The notes beneath the pieces were generated by a model. It saw only the letters and a program-made list of their open reading frames with translations, did not search any database and had not been told where the DNA came from. The position numbers and the translations under genes are program-made. Positions 32,130 through 44,374 of a stretch of DNA of 64,000 bases are shown here, piece after piece. Numbering within the stretch: position 1 is the first letter of the stretch; every line of letters begins with the position of its first letter. Origin of the DNA: Buddleja alternifolia (lineage: Eukaryota > Streptophyta > Magnoliopsida > Lamiales > Scrophulariaceae); NCBI GenBank assembly GCA_019426215.1, contig CM033399.1, positions 25,429,022 through 25,493,021 on the forward strand, read 5' to 3'.

Positions 32130-33923
32130 ATAATGGGGTTGCCATTGCCAGATTATGCTGATTTTTATGTTTGGGTTGGGGGTAATTCTGCCTGGAAGGC
32201 CAAGGAAAGTGAGAAGGAGAGATGGTAATGACATAAGGGGTCTATCTGTGTCGAGAAAATGTCTAACTCACACATGCAGCATATGTGGACTACAAGGACA
32301 CAACAAATCTAGACATCACAAACACACAAGACAAAGTCAGGTATTAATAAATATTTCATACTCATGTATAACAATTTGCTATGAAATACTTTTTATAAAC
32401 ATTAAATTATCTAAATTTTTGAATGATGTGCCAATTTGATTTGTAGATGCCCCCCCCCCCCCAGGCTGCAGATGAAGATGCCTATATGCTACACACTGAT
32501 TCCGAGGTTAAGTCCATTTTATAAGGTTTTCATTTATCTAAAGTTGTCTTAATCTTATACTTATATGCCAATTTTCTTGATTGTAGATGCCCCCCCCCCA
32601 GTCTGCTACAATCATTGTACAGCAAATCCACCTCCCCAATCAGAGACAGGAACATCAACTGAGGTATTAAGTTATAATAAAACACTTATATTATTAATTT
32701 TTATACCTATTTTTGTAAATCAAACTAAACTAAGTGTTGTTTTTTTAGCTGCCCTCTGCATCTCAACCAAGAAGACAAGCTGCATCCCAACCAGAGAAAA
32801 GCCAAACTGCATCCCAACCAGTGAGAAGGCAAACTGGATCCCAATCAAGAGTAAGACAACCTACATGGAGGCCAACAGGAACATCTGCTTCAAATCAGGT
32901 ATTGAGTTACATTAAGTACAAATGATTTTGTTACTTGTTGTATCAATTCATGTTTAGCTCACCTTGTACCCTTGTAGATGCCATTTGTTGCATCCCAACC
33001 AGTGAGAAGGCCCACTGCATCACAGCCAGTGAGAAGGCAAAGTGCATCACAGCCATTGAGAAGGCAAACTGCACCTAAAACAACAAATGCATCAACTTTA
33101 GCTCAGGTACTTAGTTACACTAAGTATTTCATGTACCAAGGGTTTTTATAGTAATTTATGTCAACTTACCCTGATTTTTGTAGTTGCCCACACAACCAAG
33201 AACAAAATCTGCAACACAACATCCAACAACACAAACTGCTCCAGGATTTAGAAGTGCAAGCCAGGTATTAAATCCCCCTACTGACTTTATTTAATGAATA
33301 TAATGGTAAGATGTTTCTGATTGGAATTTTCACTTTGCCTCTACAGACTTCCCAAGGGCCCACTGTTGGTGGCCAAACCAGTAATGATTCAACACATAAA
33401 AGTTCTTCCCACTTGCCTGCTTTTGAGGTATACAATTAATGAATAGAACTGTCCTTTTTTGTAAATCAAAATGGTTTGATGGAATTTTTCAATGTAGGTC
33501 CCCACCTTTGGTGGTCAAGCCACTACAATTTCTGCATCAGAAGGACCACCAATTCCCACCCAATCACAGTCTTCTCAGGTAAATTACTTATTAATTCATA
33601 TAAAAAGTGGTCCTTTAATTTCCATAAACAAATTAAACTTTCTGACAATTCAGTTTGTGTTCCCTGGGTAGAATCCTCAACAAATGCCAGGACAGTTTCA
33701 TAAAAGCAGAAAACAAGGAAATCCAGCTTCCTTATCTTCTAGAAAATTGCAAAAGATGAAGCAGGTGCTGAGCCCCACTCCAAATCCTGCATTTAAGGAG
33801 CCATCATCTACCTCATCGGTGTTGAGGTCCATTTCTGCATCATACAGGCCAAGAGGACCTACTGCCCCATCTGCATCATCAAAGACAACTCAGGAAGCTG
33901 CTACACATTCTCCTAACTTGTGA
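32130..33923 (+). CDS. C-terminal exons of a MULE transposase-like gene
   Basis: Nine exons can be read: 32130-32340, 32447-32506, 32587-32663, 32749-32898, 32978-33106, 33184-33264, 33347-33427, 33498-33578, 33672-33923. All have GT-AG borders. The first holds GRPRKVRRRDGND and CSICGLQGHNKSRHH, the zinc knuckle at the end of MuDR-type transposases with its last Cys replaced by His. The rest is a low-complexity Ser/Gln/Pro/Arg tail with repeats of ASQPVRRQ. Exons have lengths divisible by three and phase-0 borders except 32587-32663 (77 nt), whose C-run seems off by one. The gene lacks its catalytic part, so it makes at most a tail protein. The tail is likely disordered and nucleic-acid binding (inference). 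Confidence 0.65.
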
Positions 33924-34214
33924 TTGTGATGACATTTTGGGTGTTGTTTTTTGTTATTTTTTAGAATGATTTTGAATGAACAACTGCTCATATGTTTTTA
34001 GGTTGTGGACATGCTATTTTTTTTGGCTAGCTACTGTTGTGTTTTGTGTAATCTGATTGTGTTTTTTGCACACAGTACAAGGATCATATTATCAAGTTAA
34101 TGCAAAGTTGTTGGATTTGGGTTAATATACTTTTTTGTTGTATGAAACTTATTGTCGAAATTGATGATTGCATTGCATTGAAAGTTAGAATAAAATTGCA
34201 TTGAAAATGTCATC
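33924..34214. other. Short spacer between the two converging MULE genes
   Basis: About 290 bp of T-rich sequence between the stop of the transposase tail and the stop of the GRF gene. It must hold both 3' ends. No other feature is seen. Confidence 0.6.
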
Positions 34215-34628
34215 CTATTTCACTATTACAACATTCAACAGAACAAGAATAGCTACAATTAAAGCCTTAATCAACCCCTGTTGCGCATCCAACTGTTTCA
34301 TTTTGGACGTCAGTTCTTGGCAAATAGCAATTACTTCAGCATAACCATCTTCGGCTCCAGATCGGTTGGATTGAACTTCCTCTTCTACAGTTGGAACATT
34401 CATTGAGCTCGACTGGGAATTCTTTCCTAAAATACTAATTGGCTCCAGCCACTCAAAAAATGAACATACATTAGTCTTACAATTGCAAAATAATTTGCCT
34501 TCAGTGTCTTTTGTAGGACCAACAATCCTAATTGCAGCATATTTTTTGCAATAACATTTTGGGATCTTATACCTCAAATCGAAATTTTCACTGTTCAGAT
34601 TAGATGATTTTCGTGAAGTAGAAGACAT
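34215..34628 (-). CDS. GRF-zinc-finger protein with C-terminal membrane anchor, MULE-borne
   Basis: A 137-residue single-exon protein. A GRF-like zinc finger lies at residues 24-61: C25-x-C27, C48-x-C50, C55, then the FFEWLEP end typical of the family, although the usual NPGR block reads TEGK. A short coiled-coil-like stretch (about 95-118, ICQELTSKMKQLDAQQG) leads to a hydrophobic end, KALIVAILVLLNVVIV, a probable tail anchor. This layout is that of plant At4g04775-like proteins, which I know as GRF proteins of unknown function. The gene reads inward from the right end of the MULE and converges on the transposase tail. Its uninterrupted frame inside a deleted element suggests recent activity or selection. 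A role in transposition is inference. Confidence 0.72.
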   Translation of the reverse strand: MSSTSRKSSNLNSENFDLRYKIPKCYCKKYAAIRIVGPTKDTEGKLFCNCKTNVCSFFEWLEPISILGKNSQSSSMNVPTVEEEVQSNRSGAEDGYAEVIAICQELTSKMKQLDAQQGLIKALIVAILVLLNVVIVK

Positions 34629-34799
34629 TTCTACATAAAAAAATATATATATATATTTAACTTAGATAATAACTTTAGTTGAGCAAGATGTAAAAAAGTG
34701 AAGGAAAATAGAAGCCTTACCTGATCTTGAGAGGGTTAGAAAAAACTGGAGAGAGATTCAGATTTGTGGGTGAGAAATAAATGGGTGAGAGGGTTTCTA

Positions 34800-35042
34800 T
34801 GTTATAACATACATGGAGGGGCAATTTTGTCCATTGACCAGCCACTTAAACACAAAAAGAGGCCAAAATACGTGCTGCATCGCACAACCCGCGCGTGTTG
34901 CCTACCCTCCGTTAGTTTCTGACGGAGGGGGGTTTCTGTGCAGGGTTTTCGAAAACACAGGGGCATGTCAGGCTATTTTTGTAACACAGGTGGATTGCAT
35001 GCAACTTTCGTGTTTGACAGGGGTATGTTTTGCAATTTTCCC
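34800..35042 (-). repeat. Right terminal inverted repeat of the MULE
   Basis: Reverse complement of the left end with insertions and substitutions. It begins on the minus strand GGGAAAATTGCAAAACAT. The start of the GRF transcript probably lies just inside, near 34700-34800. Confidence 0.75.
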
Positions 35043-35051
35043 TATATATAT

Positions 35052-35675
35052 ATATATATAATTATGCATGAGCTATCATCAAGAGCTCCTAAACACATAT
35101 AAACGAGCTCGAACTCAAGCTTGAGTCGCTATTGTAGAACCGGAATGTCGGGTCGTGAGCCTACTCAACTTGTTGGGCACCTCTGGAAATAAGACTAGCT
35201 ATAAATTGTTACTCAACAAATTGATGTGAATCTAATTTTTTTTAATCAATAATGTAAATCTAAATCTAACAAATCAATCAAACTACACAATCACCTTAAA
35301 TTCAAAACTTTAGAAATTAGAATCGTCAACGTCAACTTATCTCTCCCTCGAAAATTAACAAATCCAGCTTTAACTTAAATAAGAAAGCATAAAAATGAAA
35401 ATACAACATACTCACATAATAATTTCAGGCTATATACTCTTTTATCACCTAATACTGGTGAGTGGTGATAGTGAGTATAATCCTATAATCCTCAACTTAT
35501 CTCCTGTGACAATCCAAGAACTTTTCTACTCCATTAGAATTTCTTGAAGTAAGCCAGGATTCTAATTGAAGGCGTCTAATTATAACAAAAATGACCGATT
35601 ACAAAGCAATATATCATATTTCAGTTGAGGTTGTTATAATAATCTGACTTAATTTGGTTTCAGCATTCAAATATT
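35052..35675. other. Non-coding flank
   Basis: AT-rich. A patch at 35095-35125 (GAGCTCGAACTCAAGCTTGA) recalls the GAGCTCGAG-rich ends of the MITE at 46862-47312 and may be a remnant of one. No gene is seen. Confidence 0.4.
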
Positions 35676-36233
35676 TCGATATAAACATAATTAATCAATC
35701 GTAGTTTTCTTTGTTTTCTTAGTAACTAGTCCTCGTCTAATTACAAATTTAGTCTATGCGCATACGAGAGGAAGGATAAATCAGAGTAGGTGCAGTTTCA
35801 CGTAACCTCGCATCTGTTTAATAATGCGCCAGAATCGTAACTTATCAATGAATGGGGCTCAAACTAGATCTCAAAATATCTATATATAATGTGACCCTAC
35901 CCCACCAGAGATCCACTAGATCTATAGGTCAGGCTCAATTGCCCAAAACCGGATTTTTGGGTCCGGCAATGACCTGGCCCATTTATTTCATTGTTCTTTG
36001 TTTGCGTGGGGGGTCGTTTCTCCTGTGATTCCAATAAATTTTGCCTTTTTTTAGGACAAATGTCACTTATAGTCCCTAAATATTATGTTTATCTCACTCA
36101 CATCCCTAAACTAATGTTTGTTACGCTACCGTCTCTAAAGTAATAATTTTTTCTCATTTTAGTCCTTTCCGGTGGAGATTGAAAGGAAATTGAGCGAGTG
36201 TACTATACACGCGGGTCACCTAAGGTTTTCCTG
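35676..36233 (+). repeat. Segment duplicated at 44375-44934 (left copy)
   Basis: About 560 bp matching 44375-44934 at roughly 90% by eye, from GATATAAACATAA to CTGTTTCACT. It includes unknown DNA (to 36050) and the outer 180 bp of the foldback-element arm (from GGACAAATGTCACTTATAG). It ends abruptly where the copia LTR remnant begins. Confidence 0.8.
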
Positions 36234-36236
36234 TTT

Positions 36237-36541
36237 CACTGATATATCTTATGTATTCTCTCCCAGAAAATTCTCTCTATTCTCTGTCTTAAAACACGTT
36301 CTCCCTTAATCCCTCTTTGAAAAATCACCAAGTCTCCATGAGTTTAAGGCGTGCAAATACAAGTGGATTACTTTGGTAGTTGATTCGCCACAGCGAGTAA
36401 GGTAAAGACATGATCGTCATTCAATCCAAACGGCTTGTAGACGAGTCAGATTTGGGACATATGGATCAACGAATTTCCGCTTCCTTTATTGGTAAACTCG
36501 ATCCACCTTCTTTCTGTGTGTATGCTATTTAATTTCATACA
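36237..36541 (+). mobile_element. 5' LTR, 3' part only
   Basis: Matches 44067-44370 (TCTCCCAGAAAATTCTCTCT / TTTCCCAGAAAACTCTCTCT, and GTGTATGCTATTTAATTTCATACA at the end). The first 700 bp or so of the LTR are absent. Confidence 0.78.
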
Positions 36542-36542
36542 G

Positions 36543-36555
36543 TGGTATTAGATCC
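36543..36555 (+). promoter_or_regulatory. Degenerate initiator-tRNA-Met primer site
   Basis: TGGTATTAGATCC differs at two positions from TGGTATCAGAGCC and stands directly after the LTR end. Confidence 0.65.
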
Positions 36556-38599
36556 CTTAAAGTTCGTTCTCGCCACTTTAATTGATTGAATGTGGAACAT
36601 TCATGTTTTGGCCTTATAAAGAAAATATAAAAAAAATATTTTCCTAAAATATGTGAAATCAGACCATAAAATTTTAACCATGTGGAGTCTTATATGTGTT
36701 GATTACGGGTATAAAATTTGGTGAAAATTGGATATTTAATTAGGGAGTATTTTTGAGCCCTAGTTTAAGAAATTCAAATTTTTGTGCTCCAAAATTGAAC
36801 TTGTTTTTCTGTATTTTTCTGAATAATTTTTATGCTAGATTGTAGAGCATGGAAAGTGGTTCGAAACCATATATTATGCATGAAAATCGGAGTTGAAATT
36901 AGAGAGATATGTCTTTTTAAAAAAACCCAAAGTTTCAGACCAGATTTTTCATTTTTTGCTATGTGATTTTTAAACCATTAGAAATATCTTGAAAAGACGA
37001 TGAAAATGGAGTAAAATTGATAAGAAGTGGATAAGAAACGAATTCGTCATGAATTTTTGAAAATCTCACCGAAAAAATATATATTCGCCCAAAAAACACT
37101 TTGGAGCTGTTGCGGGGGAGCCGGAAACCAGTGAGCTAGGAGGGAATAATCCAATTGTTTCGCACCTATAAGTGGGCGGCACACTCGGATATATGACAGT
37201 TTTTTTGTGTGGGCCTTCTTTAAAAAAGGGAATAGGGTGCAATAGAATGTGATGCATTGGATAATACCCCTTATTGGGCAGCTTGTTGGTTCCTTGATGG
37301 CGGTACATGGCTCGGGTCAGCAGTTGAGATGGCTCGACTTATGAGCTAGCTGACTGGGAGCCAAAAGCTCGGCTTAAGTACTGGTTGGCAGCTTACTTTG
37401 TGCCAAAAATGCGGAAAAAAAATTAAAATTAAAAATTTTGAGCCTATTATTTTTACCTTTCTATGTGATGGGTATGAATATTTGATTATTTATATGGCTT
37501 AAAAAATTCATGCTTTGTGGTTGTTTTTGTGCAAATATTATCATGATGCAACACATGCTATATGAATTTATTCTTATGTTTGTGATGAATATATTTTGAC
37601 ATTGGAGTGCTCATGCAAGTTGAAGATTTATCATTATATTTATTTATTATCTAATTGTGTAAGATAATTAGTGGAAGTTGTGGTAATACGTGATCCCCAC
37701 TTTTTCTTCAACTTGTTTTTTCTTGGGCCAATTTGTAGGCTAAGTAATTAGGGATATATTTCGTTAGTTACTAACATAGGCACAATTATCTCGATATGAT
37801 GCACTAAATGTCAATGTGGTCTATGAGGATCTTAGCTATTATTCATATGTGTTGCATGCATTATTATTGAATTGCTCATGCATGCATATATTGGTTACAT
37901 GGACAAAATTGTATTTTATTCTGGATTGATGAATACTTATTTTGTCTTTTAACTCAGTGGGAGATGATTACTAGCCTGAGTCGCGGAATTCTCGAGTTTG
38001 CTGAGTATAAAGGCATTATAAGAGATTTACTTGGATCTTGAATAAAATATTAGAACAGTATATATTGTGCAATTAGTGTATACTAAACCTTAGATCAACT
38101 CACCATTTTACTATTTTAAGTCAATTGATCATGAAAATTCACTTATTGTCTATATTGTTGCGATTTAAGGCGCTGGCAATTGAAAATTTGTAAGTGGATC
38201 AAAATTGAAAATTGCGCTTTAATTTGTTTAAGTTGCAATTATAAAAATATTAAGGAGTTCGAGCTCTAATCTAGAATATGAGTTCACTCACGAACAATGG
38301 TTCTTATTAAGTGACTTATATACTCTTATGTCGCTATTCGAGCCGACTATTGGTATTTATAGTTTGTGCTAAATTCAACAAAAATCGCCTAATTTGAGGT
38401 TGATTTTGTAAGATTGGAAAATGCACATGGTCATTTTAATTTTGCCGCTCATACTAATCAACAAGAGCCAATTAGGGCAAATATTAACACAAGCAAAGTG
38501 GAGCTGGACAAAAGTATAATTTAAAAATCAGAACCAAAACTGATTTAAGAAAGTGATAAGATGTGTCACTTCAATCTTAAAGACTGTGAGGAAATTTCA
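36556..38599 (+). other. Leader and decayed 5' body of the copia element
   Basis: Stops in all frames, no recognisable Gag. A minus-strand frame at 37066-37308 has no features I know. I see nothing else here. Confidence 0.4.
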
Positions 38600-40075
38600 T
38601 GTTAGAAGTTTTGATGATGACAAGATAGGATTTTATGTTGAGCCCAAAAGAATGTAAGTTTATATTTTCATAGAACAATTGTATAAGCGTTTGAAAGTTT
38701 GTAATCTTGCTAGGCTTGTAATTTTTATCTTTGTAGATTTTAGATTAAGTATTGGATACCAACTCACTAGTAGAATTCTAGGTGAGTTTATTAGAGATGA
38801 AGTTGAAGATCAGCATCTGAAGTTAAGCAAAGATGAAGATTTCGTCTTAATCTACCGCCAATCGCTATGGACTGTTTCAAGATGCATGAATCAAGCGCTC
38901 AAAGTGCTAAAGCGATCAAGAAGATCAGATTCACCGGAAATAAAATCCGAAGTCACTAAGGACTTAAATGCAATCATTTAACTGGAATTTATTTCCAACG
39001 GAAAATAAATTCAAATGCATTAAATGCTTGATAAGAGCATTAAATGTGATAAGGACAGATTGTATACGGAGCAAGCTACCTACTAGCTTAGAATGTCAGA
39101 ATTTCAGAGTTCAAACCTGCTCCTGTCCAATCAGAACCAGCAGAATTTCAGGAATGTCAGAATGGGACTATTTAACGCGCTGCGTGAGGTACACGTGCTC
39201 ACATGTGTCCAATGGACAAATCCCAATAAACCTATAAATAGTAACCGTCAGCAAAACCCAAAAATACGTACATACACAAGAAAGTCAAAACTTTGCTGAA
39301 ATATTTTCTCAAGAAAAGTTTAGAAACTCCATAGCCAAAATTCTTTCAAGCTTTTTACATACATTCCAGGCAATCATAGATATCTCAAACATCTTCAAAG
39401 AAGAAACATACACTATTATTGAGATATCCTAAGTTGTTTGAACTTCCTAATTAACAAACCCGTGATCAAATCCTCAACCTCATCTATCTATGTGAAGAAG
39501 TTGTTGACTCTACAAGCAGCATTTCTGAATGAGAGAAGCTTGTTGGTGAAGATCTTCATTGGTGATGAAGTCTGTATGATCAAGGAGCCGAAGATCATCA
39601 TCTTCTCCTCTATTTTGTAGAAGCCTTTGTGTGATCCTTCGATAATTAATTTAGTGTAATTCCTCCAAGTGTTCAAGGATAAAAAGGACTTAGCTGGGAT
39701 TACACCACTCAGTGAACCTTACAAATTCTTGTGTTATTTACTGTCTTATTGTCTTACTTTATATTCTATCATTTATTCTGAAAAAGACAAGTAAAACGGT
39801 TAAGAGACTATTTGACCAAAACGAACGCTAAAGCTTTAAAATCATTTTGCTATGCTAACCCTTATTAAGCGATCTAAGTTTTACACTGCTTTGGTAAATT
39901 ACTAAAATCACTAAGTCTAAGTTATCTTTACTGTAGCGCCTGACCTAGCGCTCAGCTCTCTAAGAGTTCAAATCTTTAAAAAGTGATATGAAATTTTTGA
40001 AGTCCAAAAATACTTCAGGGTCTATTCAAACCCTCCCCCCTTCTAGACCCTTTCGTATGCCGCTTGGGACCATCA
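38600..40075 (+). mobile_element. Solo-like copia LTR (SIRE/Maximus type), nested
   Basis: Starts TGTTAGAAGTTTTGATGATG and ends near TCAAACCCTCCCCCCTTCTAG, both characteristic of SIRE-type copia LTRs as I remember them. The right boundary is approximate, and I found no target duplication. Open frames inside (for example 38679-38981) are LTR sequence and not genes. Confidence 0.5.
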
Positions 40076-42539
40076 AAGACACCAAAGATCAACAGATTCT
40101 TAGTGCTAAATTGATAAAGATAGGTCAATTTGCCTGTAGTTGCACTGAGATGAAGTTTGACTTTCTAAGGCTCTCTCGTTAGATTTTAAATGCTAATGTT
40201 CCCAAATCTTTACTAACATTGGTTATAGATGCTAGTGAGACATAGCATCCTTGAATATCGAGCAATAAATAGACTATCATCAAGCGTTGTGCAGCTCAAA
40301 TTTATTAAGAAAGATTGTGGTGCGCAAAAGGAGGCATAATGAGCGCCACCTAAAATTCAAAATGTGTATTTGAGTTATTTTTTAAAACGATTATGATGAA
40401 TGTGAGCTAATCAATAGTGATATGTAAAAGACACTCATTACATGATATAGTCTATTCTAAATAAAGCACTTGTTAGACATTTGTTGAGCAATATAATTGG
40501 TCCATCTTTCCTAAGAGAGACCTTTATGGCATGAGTTGTTTCATGTTTTCTCCCAAATGAAATTAACTTAAAATACAAGTTCTTTTGCTTCTCATTTCTC
40601 GACGTGTGAGGTTAGAAAGTTGACCAGCTGGAGGAGGCCTATTGGCTTAGTCGCTAAGGTCAACCTCCTTCTATAAATTTGGCATGTGAGAGAAGGATGA
40701 CCACGCAAGCTAGAGAAGGCTTATTGTCTTACTCGCTAAAGTTCACTTTTCTCTATAAAATTTTCTAGCAGGAAGAGTCTGCTGGAAAACAAAAGTAGGT
40801 TATTTATCCTATAGAGTTAGTCCATTTAAACGAGTGCGAACTTATGAATGTAAGACAATGATGGCTTCTATTTTCCACTGTTTCACGCTATGAGTTAGTA
40901 AATCCGTTATATGATCACTAGCCAGAAACGCAAAATCATTGTTAAACGACTCTTGACGAAGAGTAGAGATCAAGTGGAGTTGAAAACTGATGTTGAATGT
41001 ACTAATGGCTAGCGAGATGACATGTCTAATTAGTTTGGACAAATACCAAGGAAAATAAAGTTGCTAGAAGATTAAAAAAGCTAAGCAGCTAAATAAGCTT
41101 GCGAAATAGTGATGAATCAAAAACTTCTAGAGAGCTAGATTTTTCATAGCGCAAACGATTTGCATCTCACAAGAAAGTGCAATCATGAGTGTACCCTACA
41201 TTATGAATTATTTGTCTACAAAGTCAATGCTCCACTATATGCTTTTTGGCACGGCAACAAGCCAATTCCAAGGTTCTGCGCCCTTCTTAGACAAGGTATA
41301 TTTTCACTTAGTGAATAATACGTTGATGGAGGCATGACATAGACTAAGTCACACAATTAAATTTTCTCAATGAGAAAATTGTGAGAATAATTGAAGTCAA
41401 AGCAAGCTTGAGCTATATGAGCTACAAGGTCCACAAGGAACACTTATATATCTAGCAAGGGTATAGACTCTTAAGCTCATCCAACGAATGCTAAGATAAT
41501 GAGAGTGACCCTAAAGTCAGTGAGAGTGTCTCATCTGACATCTACTCTCAAAATACATAGAGTAAGAAGGATAGAACGAGAATTGTTCCCATCGTCTACA
41601 CGAGATTGAGTGGGATTCCTTCTCATGTACTTATGTGGACGATTGATGAGTAACTTAGCACATTTGACTTTACTTAGTGTCTTAAGTGGATAACTACCAT
41701 GAAGGAAAATGCCTAATGACTAAGAACAAAAATCCAAGCTAGTTGATCTTCTATCTAGATACAAGACCATTGGAAACATGTGGTTTCTAGAGGTCAAGTG
41801 CAATCTAGATGGATTAATTGACAAGTGAAAATTGTCTCCCTGGTGGTGAGATTTGCCTCATTCGCCATACTGTAATGTTAGTCGCCACTGTCATCTTGGT
41901 TTGTCCTCGATGTGGAAATTGACATATTGATATGTGGAATGGTGGGGAGATCATAGGGATCCTCCAATGAATTCATATGGAGCAACAACACAAAGTTTTT
42001 TGCTTGAAAAGCTTCATCAATCCATTGAACTTTTCCCAAGTAGTGATACTATCGAATCCATCAAGCTATCATCTTGATAGGCTTTACAATGATCGAATTA
42101 GATTACTACATATATGTAAATAGTGAGTAGGAGGATTGATCTCTCATTATGTGAGTGATACTGTGATGGCTGAAAAAATGGAGATGTGGCCACTTTGTAG
42201 TGGTTGTCCTTTATACTCGAGAAAAGAACATAGGAGAAGTAAGATGCACACTTGGTGTTGAACTATCAAAGTTTTTCTAGGAAACTTTTAAGTTTTCTTT
42301 GAAGTAATTGAAGTATGCATCATACTTTTCCGATTGACACTCTGTGGTCAATGATTGTACTCTTAGTCAAAGAGCTATGCCTAAACCTAGAAGAAGTAAA
42401 GAAATGTGTAGTTTAAGCTCTGAAGAAAGTTTGATGTACACTTTCTATGTGCTCATATGCTCATCTAGCATGTGCTTAGTAGTTAGAGTGGTGAGTGGAT
42501 GTCAAAGTGGTCCTTGATGTAAATGTTGAGGTGCATTAA
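40076..42539 (+). other. Decayed pol region of the copia element
   Basis: Too mutated to read as protein. Position before the RNase H trace implies integrase and reverse transcriptase. No intact motif is found. Confidence 0.4.
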
Positions 42540-42740
42540 AGTGAATACTTATCTATCTTATTAGTTTGGTCTAAGCTGATGTGGATGCTATTTGTGATGC
42601 GCATTGTGCTGCACATTTGTACAATTACTCTTACTTGTGTGATAATAGAGCCACTTTGATGTATGCTTTGGGCGCCAAGTATTGTTGGAGGATCAAGCAT
42701 ACTCATACCCAAATATAGCTCCACTAATGAGTATGTTGCG
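42540..42740 (+). pseudogene. RNase H remnant of the copia element
   Basis: The phrase CDNRATLMYALGAKYCWRIK followed by HTHTQ matches the copia pattern CDN..A......K....KHI at the end of RNase H. Stops and shifts surround it. Confidence 0.55.
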
Positions 42741-43301
42741 CATATTTAAAATGTTCTCAGGTATGTTCTATGAGCGTTGTGGTCGTTCATTCTTTTACTG
42801 AGCCTTTGTATGGAGATATGCTCCAAAGGCAAGTTAAGAATTCAATAGAATTTAATGGACTGGCCTTTGAGAACATATGTCAACTGATGAGATATCTTTA
42901 TGATTCTCATTATGGTATTGGTACTGGGTTTGTGAGATAAAAAATCTCACAAGGCTTTGATTGGCCCTCTCACATGGGCAATCGCCCTGGCACTGAGATA
43001 GCGAGCATGATGAGATTTAAAGATCGTTTGCATTAGTAAAAGGCATACGAATAGATCACCTTCACACTTGGAAGAATGTGGAAAGCTAATATATACAACT
43101 TATAGTTGGTTTAGCATAGAGGCTAAGATGAGATCATACTTGATCGACCACGAAGTATGTCCAAACTTCATAAAAGCCTGATTGTAGTTGAATGTGTGAA
43201 CTACTAGAAGTTATTAAGAGTGATTGTTTGGTGGTGCACAAGTAAAGTGCTTAAATAGCGATTGGACTAAGGTTTGTATGATGTTAAGAGCTTGACATGC
43301 C

Positions 43302-43317
43302 CAAATTGAGTGGGAGC
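43302..43317 (+). promoter_or_regulatory. Polypurine tract of the copia element
   Basis: CAAATTGAGTGGGAGC resembles the plant copia purine tract and lies where the 3' LTR should begin. Confidence 0.55.
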
Positions 43318-43320
43318 TCC

Positions 43321-44370
43321 ATCATAGCATGTAATCATACACATGTGCTTTGTGACCTCCTAAAGAAGTGACTGAATGGGTCCCTGCTTTGTCACTGTGT
43401 GAGTCCTTATTGTTTCCCGTACCCTTTGGGACTCTAGACCGTTTAAGAGGTGTAAACTTGATGACGCTACTTTAGCATGTTATCCAATGGCCATGGGTGA
43501 TTCGGTCTATCGGAGCATGTCTAGAAAATCTGTCAAGTCCACGCTAATTGGCATGAGAGGACGAGGAAGAACTAAACTGGTAACACACTTATGTTCCATG
43601 GTTCATTGCCCGGGCCACTCTGTCGGAATATGTCTGACTAGTTATAAACATAGATACATATTTGAGAGAGTCAAGCATGCTCTATTTATCATACATATGG
43701 AGATCAAAGATGTTTGATCTGGTGCAACCATATAGTTTGGGGTACACAACGGGCTTTTTTCAGAGTTGTAGGGTTATATTAGTTAGGTGATGACTTAATA
43801 TAACTCTCCTCACTTATTTCTTTCTCGCTTGGTCGCACGCCTTATTTCTTGTATAGAAGAAGGGATAGGATGAGATTCAAAGAGATCAAATCAAATATGT
43901 ATGAGTGAGAGATGTAGGAAATTGGGTCATGTTTGGACCCTTGACCCAATTGACATCCATATTTAGATTGGACTAGGAATATTCTAATTTTGGTTGGAAT
44001 AGAAGTCCTAGTGTGATAGGAAAATATATCTTTAAATAAGATATACCTTCCCACATATTAGAACTAACTGAGATATATCACGTATTCTTTCCCAGAAAAC
44101 TCTCTCTGTTCCTCTCCTAAAACATGTTCTCCCTCAAGCCCTCTTTGGAGAATCACCAAGTCTCCATGGGTTTAAGGTATGAAAATACAAATGGATTGCG
44201 CTGGTACCTGATCCACCACGGCGAGAAAGGTGAAGATATGATCGTAATTCAATCAAAATGGCTTGTAGACGAGTTAGATTCGAAACGTATGGACCGACAA
44301 ATTTTCGCTGCATATATTGGTAAACTCAACCCATCTTCTTGTGTGTGTGTATGCTATTTAATTCCCTACA
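43321..44370 (+). mobile_element. 3' LTR of the decayed copia element
   Basis: The last 300 bp match the 5' LTR piece. The start is placed only by the purine tract. Frames at 43487-43717 and 44124-44402 lie within the LTR and are unlikely to be genes. Confidence 0.6.
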
Positions 44371-44374
44371 ATTT

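Larger units (their letters stand above)
30988..35042 (+). mobile_element. Deleted Mutator-like element (MULE)
   Basis: The ends are inverted: the left end starts GGGAAAATTGCATAAAAC, and the right end in reverse complement starts GGGAAAATTGCAAAACAT. Similarity runs for roughly 150-240 bp and includes CACCTGTGTTA, CCCCTGTGTTT and the TCCGTTAG region. Both flanks carry the 9-bp TATATATAT (30979-30987 and 35043-35051), the MULE duplication size, though in simple sequence. Inside are the first-exon remnant and C-terminal exons of a transposase (plus strand) and a GRF-zinc-finger gene (minus strand) converging on it. The catalytic core is missing. Confidence 0.85.
36237..44370 (+). mobile_element. 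Decayed plus-strand copia element
   Basis: A partial 5' LTR (36237-36541), a primer site (36543-36555), a non-coding or decayed body, a purine tract (43302-43317) and a 3' LTR ending at 44370 define the element. RNase H traces are readable near 42.6 kb. A solo-like LTR of another family sits inside at 38600-40075. Both ends are accompanied by copies of the same external segment, so the region was rearranged after insertion. Confidence 0.7.

Noticed and set aside
38679..38981. 100-codon frame that looks moderately protein-like
   Set aside because: It lies wholly within a SIRE-type LTR, which is non-coding.
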